Shown: positions 35,528 to 44,203, numbered from the stretch's first letter. The stretch: 64,000 nt of DNA from Chryseobacterium senegalense (GCA_001403755.1 CYUH01000015.1:1-64000); one strand, 5' to 3'. Program-made: numbers and translations. Notes: generated by a model not told the origin, from the sequence alone.

Positions 35528-36052
35528 TTAACTCTTCGATGGCTTTGGATTTTTCCTTTCCTGAATTAAGGCGTCTAACTTTTTTAAAATGGCGTTCTCG
35601 GCTTCTAAATAATAAATCCTCTCCAACAGTTCTTCCTCCCTTGTTAAGGGTTTGCCTGTTTTCTTTTTTTTTCGCTTGTAATTACTCATGGTTTTAGGTC
35701 TTCCTCTGGGTCTGTTTTCTAAACCTAAAATACCATTTTTTTTGTAATTACGCTGCCAAATAAGAATACTGGACTCCGCAGGAATATTAAACCTTCTCGA
35801 CGCTTCTTTTAAACTTAAATTCTCTTTCTCAATTACTGATAAAATCTTTAATTTAAAATCTTTTGTGTAATGCGTATTGGAAAGCCGAACAAGTCCTGAA
35901 ACGCCATAAAGTTCATAAAATTTTATCCATTTACGAACCAATGAACCACAAACTCCAATGCGTTTTCCTAAATCGTCTGTTCCAATATCCCCTTTGTGAT
36001 ATCTCTTTATAGCTTTTAATTTAAAGTCTACTGAATATTTACTTTTCCCCAT
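35528..36052 (-). CDS. IS3-family transposase OrfA (HTH)
   Basis: A 174-residue DNA-binding protein with two helix-turn-helix units: DFKLKAIKRYHKGDIGTDDL to RKWIKFYE, and DFKLKILSVIEKENLSLKEA to IWQRNYKKNG. A basic linker and a leucine-zipper-like C-terminal helix follow (LTREEELLERIYYLEAENAIL) for multimer formation. It binds the IS ends and, joined to OrfB by frameshift, makes the transposase. ATG 36052 lies 43 bases inside the IS end. Confidence 0.83.
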   Translation of the reverse strand: MGKSKYSVDFKLKAIKRYHKGDIGTDDLGKRIGVCGSLVRKWIKFYELYGVSGLVRLSNTHYTKDFKLKILSVIEKENLSLKEASRRFNIPAESSILIWQRNYKKNGILGLENRPRGRPKTMSNYKRKKKKTGKPLTREEELLERIYYLEAENAILKKLDALIQERKNPKPSKS

Positions 36053-36133
36053 AAAAAATGCCCCTAAAAAGTGTCTAACTTTTTGGGGGCAGTCCAGATG
36101 AAGGATGGGGTTTTTTTAATGATGAGATTTTTA

Positions 36134-37393
36134 TTATTTTTTCTTGACGGCCTTTGCAATATTAATAATCACTTTCACTGCTTTTTCCATCGATTCTAAG
36201 GCTACATATTCATACGGACCATGGAAGTTGATTCCGCCAGCGAAAATGTTTGGACAAGGTAAACCCATGTACGAAAGCTGTGCACCGTCGGTTCCGCCAC
36301 GAATAGCTTTTATTTTAGGCTCTATGTTCGCGTCTTTCATTGCTTGTTCTGCGATATCTACGATGTGCATTTTCCCTTCAAATTGCTGTTTCATGTTTCG
36401 GTATTGCTCTTTAATTTCAACTTCAGCAGTTCCTTTCCCAAATTTTTCGTTGAATTCAGCAACTTTTTCTTCCATGAATTTCTTTCTTGCTTCAAATTTT
36501 GCTTCGTCGTGATCACGAATGATGTATTGCAACTTAGCCTCAGAAACATCCGCTTTTATTTCCATTAAATGATAAAAACCTTCAAAGCCTTTTGTTGTGG
36601 AAGGCGTTTCGTTTTCCGGAAGCATTTTGATGAACTCTGCTGCCAAGAGCGAAGCATTGATCATTTTCCCGAATGCATAACCAGGATGCACACTCAAACC
36701 GTGAATTTTTACCACTGCTCCGGCAGCGTTGAAATTCTCGTATTCCAATTCCCCAACTTCGCCACCATCCATGGTGTAAGCCCATTCTGCACCGAATTTT
36801 GCAACGTCGAATTTATGCGCACCTCTTCCGATTTCTTCATCTGGAGTGAAGCCTATTGCTATTTTTCCGTGTTTGATTTCAGGATGCGCCAACAGATATT
36901 CTGCCGCAGTTACGATTTCTGCGATTCCAGCCTTGTCGTCTGCGCCGAGGAGAGTGGTTCCATCCGTTGTGATCAATGTTTTTCCTACATAATCTTTCAA
37001 ACTTTCAAATTTCGACGGAGAAAGGATAAAACCGGTTTCCTTGTTCAATAATAGATCTTTACCATCATAATCGTCCCAAATTTGTGGCTTCACATTTTCC
37101 CCATTAAAATCTGGCGAAGTGTCATAGTGAGAAATAAACCCAACCACAGGTTCGTCATCATTCTCCAAATTGGAAGGAACGTAGGCATAAATATATCCGT
37201 TGTCATCCAAAGAAACATCGCTTAGCCCTAAGGTTTTCAATTCCTCAAAAATATATTTTGCGATATCCCATTGTCTTTCGGTGGACGGGGTTGTTTCGCT
37301 CTCTGAATCGCTGGTTGAAAAGATTTTTACGTAATTGATAAAACGGTTTTGGAGTTTGAGTTTCCATTCAAGATTGAACTCTATCGTATTCAT
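36134..37393 (-). CDS. pepT: Peptidase T (tripeptide aminopeptidase)
   Basis: A 419-residue M20-family zinc peptidase that removes N-terminal residues from tripeptides in the cytoplasm. Zinc-site segments are visible: GFISHYDTSPDF, LLGADDKAGIAE, FTPDEEIGRGAHKF, YTMDGGEVGEL and the C-terminal GGINFHGPYEY. The start is placed at ATG 37393 (MNTIEFNLEWK); an upstream ATG would add 16 residues upstream of the -7 box. Length fits the family. Its terminator downstream is split by the IS, so readthrough into the IS is expected. Confidence 0.88.
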   Translation of the reverse strand: MNTIEFNLEWKLKLQNRFINYVKIFSTSDSESETTPSTERQWDIAKYIFEELKTLGLSDVSLDDNGYIYAYVPSNLENDDEPVVGFISHYDTSPDFNGENVKPQIWDDYDGKDLLLNKETGFILSPSKFESLKDYVGKTLITTDGTTLLGADDKAGIAEIVTAAEYLLAHPEIKHGKIAIGFTPDEEIGRGAHKFDVAKFGAEWAYTMDGGEVGELEYENFNAAGAVVKIHGLSVHPGYAFGKMINASLLAAEFIKMLPENETPSTTKGFEGFYHLMEIKADVSEAKLQYIIRDHDEAKFEARKKFMEEKVAEFNEKFGKGTAEVEIKEQYRNMKQQFEGKMHIVDIAEQAMKDANIEPKIKAIRGGTDGAQLSYMGLPCPNIFAGGINFHGPYEYVALESMEKAVKVIINIAKAVKKK

Positions 37394-37414
37394 TTCGATT
37401 AAATTTAATTTTAA

Positions 37415-37422
37415 CAAAGATA
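37415..37422 (-). promoter_or_regulatory. -7 box of the pepT promoter
   Basis: TATCTTTG on the minus strand, 22 bases before the pepT ATG, matches TAnnTTTG exactly. A TTG lies 16 bases further upstream, one base closer than the usual 17-23 spacing. Confidence 0.6.
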
Positions 37423-37514
37423 AGGATTTTGAATCAGGCAAAATCTTGTAATTCTGGTTTTTTCAAAGGTTTTCGCTGGGTGTTTAGGTAAAAATTTAGA
37501 TTAAAAAAAAATAT

Positions 37515-37522
37515 TATCTTTG
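37515..37522 (+). promoter_or_regulatory. -7 box of the HMG-CoA lyase promoter
   Basis: TATCTTTG, 20 bases before the ATG at 37543, is a perfect -7 match. No TTG -33 box is seen at normal spacing; the region upstream is a long A-run. Confidence 0.55.
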
Positions 37523-37542
37523 AGAAAACCTAAAAAGTACTC

Positions 37543-38391
37543 ATGTTTTTAACAGAATGTCCGCGAGATGCTATGCAAGGATGGGGAGAATTTATCCCCA
37601 CCGCTAAGAAAATCGATTATATCAATACCTTGATGGATGTGGGTTTCGATGTATTGGACTGCGGGAGTTTTGTTTCCCCAAAATCGATACCGCAAATGGC
37701 AGATTCGGGAATCGTAATCGATGAAATTGATAAGTCAATCTCGAATACCAAACTCTCAGTAATTGTCGCAAATTATCGAGGTGCTGAAAAAGCGTTGGAA
37801 CATCAGCAGGTTGATATTTTAGGTTTTCCTTTTTCCATTTCCGAAACTTTTCAGTACCGAAATACCAACAAAAATCAGGAAGAAGCTTTTAATGATATTG
37901 TAAAAATTTCGGAATTGCTGAAAACAGACGGAAGAACTTTGAATCTCTATTTTTCGATGGCGTTCGGGAATCCTTATGGCGAAATGTGTAAATGGGAAGA
38001 CGTTGATTTTTGGGCGGGTCGTTTTAATGAAATCGGAATCAAAAATATTTTACTTTCAGATACAACCGGAACTGGAAATATTGAGCAAATTGAAATGTTA
38101 TTCGAAAAAATTCCCGCGAAATATCCAGAAATTCATTTCGGTGCACATTTTCACAACCGATACGACGATTCTTACAAAAAACTGAAAGCAGCTTATGATA
38201 AAGGTTGCCGGAGATTCGATTCAGCAATCAAAGGAATTGGCGGCTGTCCGATGGCTAAAGATGATTTGGTAGGAAATATGCCGACGGAACAGGTCATTAA
38301 TTTCATGGCTTCCGAAAAAATAGATCATTCTTTAAATTTATTAAACTTCGAAAGTGCTTGGAATAAAGCGAAAGATATTTTTCATTTTTAA
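37543..38391 (+). CDS. mvaB: Hydroxymethylglutaryl-CoA lyase
   Basis: A 282-residue TIM-barrel enzyme of the HMGL-like family that splits HMG-CoA into acetoacetate and acetyl-CoA in leucine breakdown. It starts with the family segment TECPRDAMQGW, with catalytic Arg-Asp. It also shows ILLSDTTGTGN and the metal-binding FGAHFHNRYDDS, and the loop RFDSAIKGIGGCPMAKDDLVGN with the active-site Cys. ATG 37543 follows a perfect -7 box. A small OsmC gene follows 14 bases later and is probably co-transcribed. MeaB, linked to propionate/branched-chain metabolism, lies a few genes on. Confidence 0.87.
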   Translation: MFLTECPRDAMQGWGEFIPTAKKIDYINTLMDVGFDVLDCGSFVSPKSIPQMADSGIVIDEIDKSISNTKLSVIVANYRGAEKALEHQQVDILGFPFSISETFQYRNTNKNQEEAFNDIVKISELLKTDGRTLNLYFSMAFGNPYGEMCKWEDVDFWAGRFNEIGIKNILLSDTTGTGNIEQIEMLFEKIPAKYPEIHFGAHFHNRYDDSYKKLKAAYDKGCRRFDSAIKGIGGCPMAKDDLVGNMPTEQVINFMASEKIDHSLNLLNFESAWNKAKDIFHF

Positions 38392-38405
38392 CAAAAAATT
38401 TCAAA

Positions 38406-38810
38406 ATGACTTCAATTGTAAAATATATTGGCGATTTGCGATGCGAATCAGAGCACCTTCAATCTGGAAGTATCATCAAAACTGATCCTCCCACAGACAA
38501 CAATGGGAAGGGAGAAATGTTCTCTCCAACTGATCTCTGTGCTACTTCTTTAGCTCAATGCATGCTCACTACAATTGCGATTTTAGGGAGAGACCGAAAC
38601 CTGAATATCGACGGATCCTACGCAGAGGTAACCAAAATTATGATTCCAAAACCTAGAAAAATCGGGGAAATTATTTGTGAACTTTATTTCAAAGGAGAAT
38701 TTTCTGAAGATGAAAAATCATTCATCAAAGAAATCGCATTGAACTGTCCTGTTGCACTTTCACTTCACCCAGAGCTGAAGAAAACGGTGCATTTTAATTA
38801 CGATAAATAA
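38406..38810 (+). CDS. OsmC-family protein
   Basis: A 134-residue OsmC/Ohr-type protein. The central helix segment FSPTDLCATSLAQCMLTTIAIL holds the two cysteines expected for peroxide reduction, and the C-terminal NCPVALSLHPELKK is typical. These enzymes reduce organic hydroperoxides or act in stress tolerance (family knowledge). The gene follows HMG-CoA lyase by 14 bases and converges on a SufT-like gene only eight bases away. Confidence 0.82.
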   Translation: MTSIVKYIGDLRCESEHLQSGSIIKTDPPTDNNGKGEMFSPTDLCATSLAQCMLTTIAILGRDRNLNIDGSYAEVTKIMIPKPRKIGEIICELYFKGEFSEDEKSFIKEIALNCPVALSLHPELKKTVHFNYDK

Positions 38811-38818
38811 AGGATTTT

Positions 38819-39145
38819 TTAAAACATTCCCAACTCGAAACGCGCTTCCTCGCTCATCATGTCTTTGTTCCATGATGGTTCGAAAGTCAGTTCAAGATCG
38901 ACTTCTTTTACACCTTCTACTTCAGAAGTTTTTTCGCGAACTTCCGCCGGAAGCGATTCTGCAACGGGGCAATTTGGTGTGGTAAGCGTCATGATGATTT
39001 TCACGGCTCCTTCATCAGAAATCTGTACATCGTACACCAATCCTAATTCGTAGATGTCGACAGGAATTTCAGGGTCGTAAACGGTTTTTAAAGCTTTGAT
39101 GATATTTTCGCCGATATCGGCAATTTGGTCGTCGGTATATTTCAT
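38819..39145 (-). CDS. SufT/MIP18-family Fe-S assembly protein (DUF59)
   Basis: A 108-residue protein with the DUF59 pattern: KTVYDPEIPVDIYELGLVYD followed by LTTPNCPVAESLP, with its conserved Cys. Such proteins help mature Fe-S proteins, alone or with Suf components. The start is set at ATG 39145 (MKYTDDQ); an upstream ATG would add 13 residues. The exonuclease gene lies upstream on the same strand and probably shares its promoter. Confidence 0.82.
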   Translation of the reverse strand: MKYTDDQIADIGENIIKALKTVYDPEIPVDIYELGLVYDVQISDEGAVKIIMTLTTPNCPVAESLPAEVREKTSEVEGVKEVDLELTFEPSWNKDMMSEEARFELGMF

Positions 39146-39185
39146 TTCAATGATAGCTGTATTGTTTTTAAGACTTTTCAGCAAA

Positions 39186-39884
39186 TTATTTTTCTAATTT
39201 TTCAAGTAAATCTTCCTGTCGCATGCGCCGGAAAATATTTGCCAAAGTTAAGACATCTTTTTCACAATATTGAACTATTCTAAATAAGTCTTTTTCTATA
39301 TAATAAATTGATGCAACCATTGAGCCGTCGATATCGTCTTTCGGCGTGGGAATTCCGAACACATGTGCCAATAATTCAAGGGAAACATAAGATTTATAAT
39401 CACCGAATTTCCAAAGTTCCATTGTATCGAGATGCGGGATTTCCCAAGGTTTTTTTCCAAACATTTGAAAGGGTTTCGGCGGTTGCATTCCGTTAATTAA
39501 AAATCTTCTTGCAATCCATGGAAAATCGAATTCTTTCCCGTTATGAGCACAAAGAACTGCATCGCGAAGTTTCGGATGGTTGAAAATGGAGCCAAATTCT
39601 TCCAACAATTTTTTTTCATCATCACCGTAGAAACTTTTGATCATCAATTTTTCGTTTTTCTCTAAAATTCCTACCGAAATACAGATGATTTTTCCAAATT
39701 CTGCCATGATTCCGCCTCTTTCCGCGTAAAATTCTTCCGCAGAAAATTCATCCTTTCGCTGCATTTTGGTTTTTTTGTCCCAAAGTTTTTGCGAAGATTC
39801 ATCCAAATCTTCCCAATTTCCGTATTGCGGAACCGTCTCGATATCGAGAAAAAGTATTTTTTCAAAAGGAATATTTTGAATCAT
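39186..39884 (-). CDS. DnaQ-like 3'-5' exonuclease (PolB-type fold)
   Basis: A 232-residue nuclease of the DEDDy group. Motif I is ILFLDIETVPQYG (Asp and Glu), motif II is LCAHNGKEFDFPWIARR and motif III is VQYCEKDVLTL (Tyr and Asp). It probably trims 3' ends in DNA repair, as predicted for this PolB-related stand-alone exonuclease family. No polymerase domain is attached. It lies between csaA and the SufT-like gene on the same strand. Confidence 0.82.
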   Translation of the reverse strand: MIQNIPFEKILFLDIETVPQYGNWEDLDESSQKLWDKKTKMQRKDEFSAEEFYAERGGIMAEFGKIICISVGILEKNEKLMIKSFYGDDEKKLLEEFGSIFNHPKLRDAVLCAHNGKEFDFPWIARRFLINGMQPPKPFQMFGKKPWEIPHLDTMELWKFGDYKSYVSLELLAHVFGIPTPKDDIDGSMVASIYYIEKDLFRIVQYCEKDVLTLANIFRRMRQEDLLEKLEK

Positions 39885-39932
39885 GAATTGTGTTTATTAC
39901 TTGATAAAATTTAGTTTACAACCATTTAGAAA

Positions 39933-40277
39933 TCAACCAACCGGAAATCCGTTTTTCACTGGAAGGGTTGTTGAAAGCAATGTAACTTCATTATTTTCGC
40001 CATAAACTCCCAAAACCAAACATTCGCTGAAGAAATTGGCAATTTGTTTTTTAGGAAAATTCACGACTGCCAAAATCTGTTTTCCAATTAATTCTTCTTT
40101 TTGGTACAAAGTGGTAATTTGTGCTGAAGATTTTCGAATTCCCAAGATTCCAAAATCAATTTCGAGTTGGTAAGAAGGATTTCTGGCTTTCGGGAAATCA
40201 GAAACGGAAATAATTGTTCCGACTCTGATGTCTACTTTTTCGAAATCTTCCCAAGAGATTTCTGGTTTTATCAGCAT
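39933..40277 (-). CDS. csaA: tRNA-binding CsaA-like protein
   Basis: A 114-residue OB-fold protein of the CsaA/EMAP-II type: DFEKVDIRVGTIISVSDFP, then KSSAQITTLYQKEELIGKQI and LAVVNFPKKQIANFFSECLV. It binds tRNA and may act as a chaperone in export (family knowledge). The cytochrome c gene is one base upstream, so the two are one transcription unit. Length is normal for the family. Confidence 0.85.
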   Translation of the reverse strand: MLIKPEISWEDFEKVDIRVGTIISVSDFPKARNPSYQLEIDFGILGIRKSSAQITTLYQKEELIGKQILAVVNFPKKQIANFFSECLVLGVYGENNEVTLLSTTLPVKNGFPVG

Positions 40278-40278
40278 T

Positions 40279-40599
40279 TTATTTTTTTACAGAAACCACA
40301 TAATTGTACACCAAAGCGTGTTGCTCATCATTGAGTTTTGCTTTTGGCGCCATACTGTTCATAATTCCCACCCAGTCTTGCGCGGAATGCGCGGTTGGAT
40401 TTGGTAAATCATGACATCTGCCACAAGAATTTTCGAAAATGGTTTTGCCAGCGGCAAGTTTTTCGGCGTTGTCCGTTTTAGTTCCTTCTACCACCGCTGG
40501 TTTTGGTGTACAGGAAGCGAGAAAGACGGTCGCGGAAACAGCGATTAAGAATGTTTTCAAAGTATTCTCCGAATGCTTGATTGAATGTTGGCTTTTCAT
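40279..40599 (-). CDS. Small cytochrome c lipoprotein
   Basis: A 106-residue protein with a lipobox (SATVFLASC) and one haem site SCGRCHDL. The sixth-ligand Met is likely in GIMNSMAPKAKL. It resembles class I single-haem cytochromes c of Bacteroidota and would carry electrons at the periplasmic face of a membrane. It heads the minus-strand group cytochrome, csaA, exonuclease, SufT-like. The redox partner is not evident from the context. Confidence 0.8.
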   Translation of the reverse strand: MKSQHSIKHSENTLKTFLIAVSATVFLASCTPKPAVVEGTKTDNAEKLAAGKTIFENSCGRCHDLPNPTAHSAQDWVGIMNSMAPKAKLNDEQHALVYNYVVSVKK

Positions 40600-40640
40600 A
40601 AATTAATATTTGTTTTATCCAAAAATAAACAATTTTCGCC

Positions 40641-40648
40641 TAAATTTG
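40641..40648 (+). promoter_or_regulatory. -7 box before the enolase-superfamily gene
   Basis: TAAATTTG matches TAnnTTTG exactly, 38 bases before ATG 40687. The nearest TTG upstream is 28 bases away, too far for a standard -33 box. Confidence 0.5.
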
Positions 40649-40686
40649 TGTCAGATCGATATTTTTCCTTCATAATCTTTACTTTG

Positions 40687-41682
40687 ATGAAGCTTAATTG
40701 GATTACCAAAAAACTAAAATTAAAAGAAACTTTTTCTATTTCTTACGGGAGTTACGATTTTCGGGATTCACTCTTGGTAAAGCTTTCCTATGGGAATTGT
40801 GACGGATTTGGAGAGTGTGTTTCTATTAATTATTACGGAATTAATTTGGATGAATTTATTCTGAAGTTAAAACACGTTCAATCTCATATTGAAAGTCAAA
40901 AGATCTTACATCCGAAGGAATTCTATCGTTTTCTATCATCGCTAAGCCTGCATCCTTTTCTTCTTTCGGCCTTGGATTGTGCATACTGGGATTTGTTCGG
41001 CAAATTAGAAAATAAGACTTTTTCAGAAATTAATGAATTCATAATCAATCAATTACCGGATTCATCTTACACGATAAGTATCGCTTCTATTGATGAACAA
41101 ATTAAGAAAATTGAAAATTCAGATTGGAAAAGATTTAAAGTAAAATGCAACGGTTTGGATCGCGAACATATTTTTGAACTTCTCGAAACCGGAAAAGAAA
41201 TTGCTTTAGATTCCAATACCAGTTTTTCAGGTGATGATTGTAATTTTTTGCAAAACAATGAATTAACTTCCCGGTTTTCTTATTTGGAACAGCCTCGACC
41301 GATTGGTAAATATCAAATTTTAAATAAAAATCTTCACGCAAATTGGATGGCGGATGAAGATTGCCAAGACATTTCTTATCTCGAGAAACTGCGTCCTCAT
41401 TATGTTGCAGTCAATATAAAGTTGATGAAATGTGGAGGAATTACGCCGGCTTTGGAATTGATTGCGGAAGCTAAAAAATTGAATTATAAAGTGATGATTG
41501 GTTGTATGACAGAATCATCAGTAGGAATCTCTGCGGGAATTGCGGTGGCTTCTTTGTGTGATTTTGCTGATTTGGATGGTGCGAATCTTATTTCAAACGA
41601 TTTTTCAAAAGGTAGTTTCGTAGATTACGGAAAAATTATATTATCTGAAAAGCCAGGACTGGGCATTGAAATAATTTCATAA
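40687..41682 (+). CDS. Enolase-superfamily enzyme (dipeptide epimerase / o-succinylbenzoate synthase-like)
   Basis: A 331-residue TIM-barrel enzyme of the mandelate-racemase branch. The catalytic Lys is in RFKVKCNG. Metal ligands are the Asp in IALDSNTSF, Glu in YLEQPRP and Asp in MADEDCQD; the second Lys is in NIKLMKCGGIT. This set fits L-Ala-D/L-Glu (dipeptide) epimerases of cell-wall peptide recycling better than menaquinone synthesis, but substrate cannot be fixed. ATG 40687 is used; an upstream ATG would start before the -7 box. The MeaB gene follows 21 bases later. Confidence 0.75.
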   Translation: MKLNWITKKLKLKETFSISYGSYDFRDSLLVKLSYGNCDGFGECVSINYYGINLDEFILKLKHVQSHIESQKILHPKEFYRFLSSLSLHPFLLSALDCAYWDLFGKLENKTFSEINEFIINQLPDSSYTISIASIDEQIKKIENSDWKRFKVKCNGLDREHIFELLETGKEIALDSNTSFSGDDCNFLQNNELTSRFSYLEQPRPIGKYQILNKNLHANWMADEDCQDISYLEKLRPHYVAVNIKLMKCGGITPALELIAEAKKLNYKVMIGCMTESSVGISAGIAVASLCDFADLDGANLISNDFSKGSFVDYGKIILSEKPGLGIEIIS

Positions 41683-41703
41683 AAGAATTGTATTTTTGAG
41701 TTT

Positions 41704-42687
41704 ATGAAGAAATTTTCAACCGAAGAATTAATTGCAGGCATAAAATCCGGAGACAAACGTATTCTCGGGAAAGCGATCACTTTGGTTGAAAGCAAAAAAC
41801 GGGAACATCGTGAACAAGCTGAACTTATTTTAAAAGAAATTTTACCTTTCACTGGTAAAAGTGTGAGGGTTGGAATTACAGGAGTTCCAGGCGCCGGAAA
41901 ATCGACTTTTATTGAAAATTTCGGAAGATTAGCGATTGAAAAAGGTAAAAAAGTTGCAGTGCTGGCCATCGATCCGAGTTCTTCGCTGAACAAAGGTTCG
42001 ATTTTAGGCGATAAAACCCGTATGGAAGAACTCGCAAAAGAGAACCATGCGTTTATTCGTCCATCTCCAAGCTCCGGATTTTTGGGCGGAGTAGCCAATA
42101 CAACTTTCGAAACCATGTTAATTTGCGAAGCGGCGGGTTACGATTATATTTTAATAGAAACAGTTGGCGTGGGACAAAGCGAAGTTTTGGTGGCAGATAT
42201 TACCGATGTGTTTCTTTTTATGAAAATCATTGGCGCAGGAGATGAACTTCAAGGGATTAAACGCGGAATTATGGAGATGGTCGATTTGATTTTTATTAAT
42301 AAAGTAGAAGAAGAAAATCTTCAAAAAGCTAAATCGACGAAGACCGAATTGTCGCGTGCGTTACATTTTTTGCAACCTAAAGAAAAAGGATGGAAAATAC
42401 CGGTTTTGCTTGGTTCTGCATTAAAAAATAAAGGATTGGTAGAGGTATTCAATTCGATTTCCGACTTTATTGATTTAAAAATAAATAATGGAAATTTTGA
42501 AAAAACCAGAAAACAACAAGCTGAAAAACGCTTTGACTACTGGGTGCAGGAATATATTTTACAAAAAACCAGGGAAACCGGTTCTACCGAAAATCATTAT
42601 TTAGAACACAAGAAAAAGGCCTCCGAATTGAAATCTAATCCAAGTTCGGAAGCCAAAATATTTGTAGAAAATCTGTTAAGAAAATAA
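41704..42687 (+). CDS. meaB: MeaB-type GTPase (methylmalonyl-CoA mutase chaperone)
   Basis: A 327-residue G3E-family GTPase. The P-loop is GITGVPGAGKST (about residues 57-68), with DPSSSLNKGSILGDKTRM (switch) and ETVGVGQSE following, and the guanine motif FINKVEEEN. It protects and reloads the B12-dependent methylmalonyl-CoA mutase. The mutase genes are not in the window. The stop codon is only a few bases from the convergent DUF4251 gene. Confidence 0.88.
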   Translation: MKKFSTEELIAGIKSGDKRILGKAITLVESKKREHREQAELILKEILPFTGKSVRVGITGVPGAGKSTFIENFGRLAIEKGKKVAVLAIDPSSSLNKGSILGDKTRMEELAKENHAFIRPSPSSGFLGGVANTTFETMLICEAAGYDYILIETVGVGQSEVLVADITDVFLFMKIIGAGDELQGIKRGIMEMVDLIFINKVEEENLQKAKSTKTELSRALHFLQPKEKGWKIPVLLGSALKNKGLVEVFNSISDFIDLKINNGNFEKTRKQQAEKRFDYWVQEYILQKTRETGSTENHYLEHKKKASELKSNPSSEAKIFVENLLRK

Positions 42688-42689
42688 TC

Positions 42690-43214
42690 TTATTTTGAAT
42701 TTTCCTGAATGTACCCATCGTACGAAATGGGTTGTCTGTCGGTTGAATCGATGCTGAGGTAGGCTTTACCGTTCGGGAAAACTTCCAGAATCATTTTTCT
42801 GACATTTTGTTGATCTTTGGCATTGATGAGGTAAATAATACTTCCTTTTTTGCCAGAGCTTTGGGAAATGTTGAAGTCTTTGGAAGTGAATCGATAAGAG
42901 TTCTTGGTGTTATCGTAGGTAGAAGAATACATTCTTCCGAAGTATGGCAGAACTGCAATAAGTTCGTCTTTCGTGATTTTCAAGGAATAGCCATGATCAA
43001 GATTTAACACCTGTGTGGAGGTGGAGTTTGGCATTGAGGTGAGCACATTTACAACATCAGCATTTGCCGGATTGGCTCTTTGGGCCATGAAAGTAAACTC
43101 ATTTTCTTTAAGTAATTTTGATATATTCGCGTTTGCAACGGTGTTTTGGGAGCTGCAACCAGTGAAAACTGCTATAAATACGCCAAAGATCATTATTTTT
43201 AATAAATTTTTCAT
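42690..43214 (-). CDS. DUF4251 lipoprotein
   Basis: A 174-residue lipoprotein (signal IMIFGVFIAVFTGC). The mature part fits DUF4251, a Bacteroidota family: FTFMAQRANPANADVVNVL, VLPYFGRMYSSTYD and YLINAKDQQNVRKMILEVFP. Its role is unknown. ATG 43214 is chosen because it starts directly at a signal peptide; an upstream ATG would add 13 residues in front of it. Confidence 0.75.
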   Translation of the reverse strand: MKNLLKIMIFGVFIAVFTGCSSQNTVANANISKLLKENEFTFMAQRANPANADVVNVLTSMPNSTSTQVLNLDHGYSLKITKDELIAVLPYFGRMYSSTYDNTKNSYRFTSKDFNISQSSGKKGSIIYLINAKDQQNVRKMILEVFPNGKAYLSIDSTDRQPISYDGYIQENSK

Positions 43215-43320
43215 TGCTTTATTTTTTTGTTTTTTAATGCAAAAATTATGCAAGTAATTTTAAAACGAAGATTGTGGAATAAAAATTGTTCATAGAATAC
43301 TATTAAAATATTGAACTATC

Positions 43321-44127
43321 ATGAAAAATGTTAATAGAATTTTAGGAATCGGTGCATTATCAATGATGATGATGGCTTGTACTACCAACCCAATCACCGG
43401 TAGAAAATCTTTGCAATTGGCCAATGATCAGGAAATTGCGTCGATGGCTTTACAGCAATATCGAGAAACCTTATCCAAATCGAAAGTAATCAGTGGAACT
43501 ACAGCCGCTAAAAGCGTACAAAATGTAGGTGCCAGAATTAAAAATGCAGCAAATAATTATTACCGCTCCATTGGTCGGGAAAGCGATCTTGCCAATTATC
43601 AATGGGAATTTAATCTTATTGATGATAAGCAAGTAAATGCATGGTGTATGCCGGGCGGAAAAGTGGCAGTTTATACTGGGATTTTACCAATTTCTAAGAC
43701 AGATACAGGTTTAGCAGTAGTGTTGGGACACGAGGTATCTCACGCGCTTGCCGGACACGGAAATGAAAGAATTTCGCAAGCTATGGTTGCGCAATATGGA
43801 GGAGCTATAATTGGAAGTACTACGAGCGGGCAAATGGCTTCAATTTTCCAGCAAGTTTATCCAATCGGAGCGCAAGTTGCACTTTTGAAATATGGTAGAA
43901 GCCAGGAGTTGGAAGCTGATGAAATGGGACTTTATTTAATGTCAATGGCGGGTTACGATCCTCGTGAAGCGCAACCTTTCTGGCAAAGAATGGAAAGTTC
44001 TTCTTCTGGCAGTAGAATACCCGAATTTCTTTCAACGCACCCAAGTCCTGAAAACAGGAGAGCAGATTTAAATAAACACATGCCGAAAGCGTTAGAATAT
44101 TATAAAAATGCAGGCGGGAAAATTTAA
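43321..44127 (+). CDS. M48-family zinc metallopeptidase lipoprotein
   Basis: A 268-residue lipoprotein (lipobox MMMAC). The zinc motif is VVLGHEVSHALAGHGNERIS, with the third ligand Glu in SQELEADEMGLYLMSMAGYD. This matches the BepA/LoiP/YcaL-type periplasmic peptidases that control outer-membrane protein quality (family knowledge). It ends with the usual STHPSPENRRADL motif. A terminator follows directly. Confidence 0.85.
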   Translation: MKNVNRILGIGALSMMMMACTTNPITGRKSLQLANDQEIASMALQQYRETLSKSKVISGTTAAKSVQNVGARIKNAANNYYRSIGRESDLANYQWEFNLIDDKQVNAWCMPGGKVAVYTGILPISKTDTGLAVVLGHEVSHALAGHGNERISQAMVAQYGGAIIGSTTSGQMASIFQQVYPIGAQVALLKYGRSQELEADEMGLYLMSMAGYDPREAQPFWQRMESSSSGSRIPEFLSTHPSPENRRADLNKHMPKALEYYKNAGGKI

Positions 44128-44152
44128 AAACTAATAAAAAATATTTGTCACG

Positions 44153-44191
44153 AACCTTTCCGAAAAATTCTTATTTTTGGAAAGGTTTTTT
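44153..44191 (+). terminator. Terminator after the M48 peptidase gene
   Basis: AACCTTTCC (44153-44161) pairs with GGAAAGGTT (44179-44187), followed by T residues. The loop contains TATTTTTG (44172-44179), which is also a -7 match for the next gene, so terminator and promoter may overlap. Confidence 0.65.
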
Positions 44192-44203
44192 AATATTACG
44201 ACT

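Larger units (their letters stand above)
34672..36094 (-). mobile_element. IS3-family (IS150-like) insertion sequence
   Basis: About 1.42 kb with imperfect terminal inverted repeats. The 23 bases from 34672 and the reverse complement of those ending at 36094 match at 20 positions, both starting GACTGC. If TG/CA ends are used, the limits are 34675-36091. Two minus-strand ORFs encode an HTH protein and a DDE transposase in the orfA/orfB order of the IS150 group. No target-site duplication is visible in the flanks. Both ORFs are open, so the copy may be active. Confidence 0.87.
34653..36117. other. Terminator hairpin split by the IS
   Basis: AAAAAACCCCATC (34653-34665) left of the IS and GATGGGG with seven T (36104-36117) right of it are complementary. 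Without the IS they form a strong two-way terminator below pepT. The IS sits in the loop, so pepT transcripts can now run into the transposase genes, which lie on the same strand. Confidence 0.75.
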
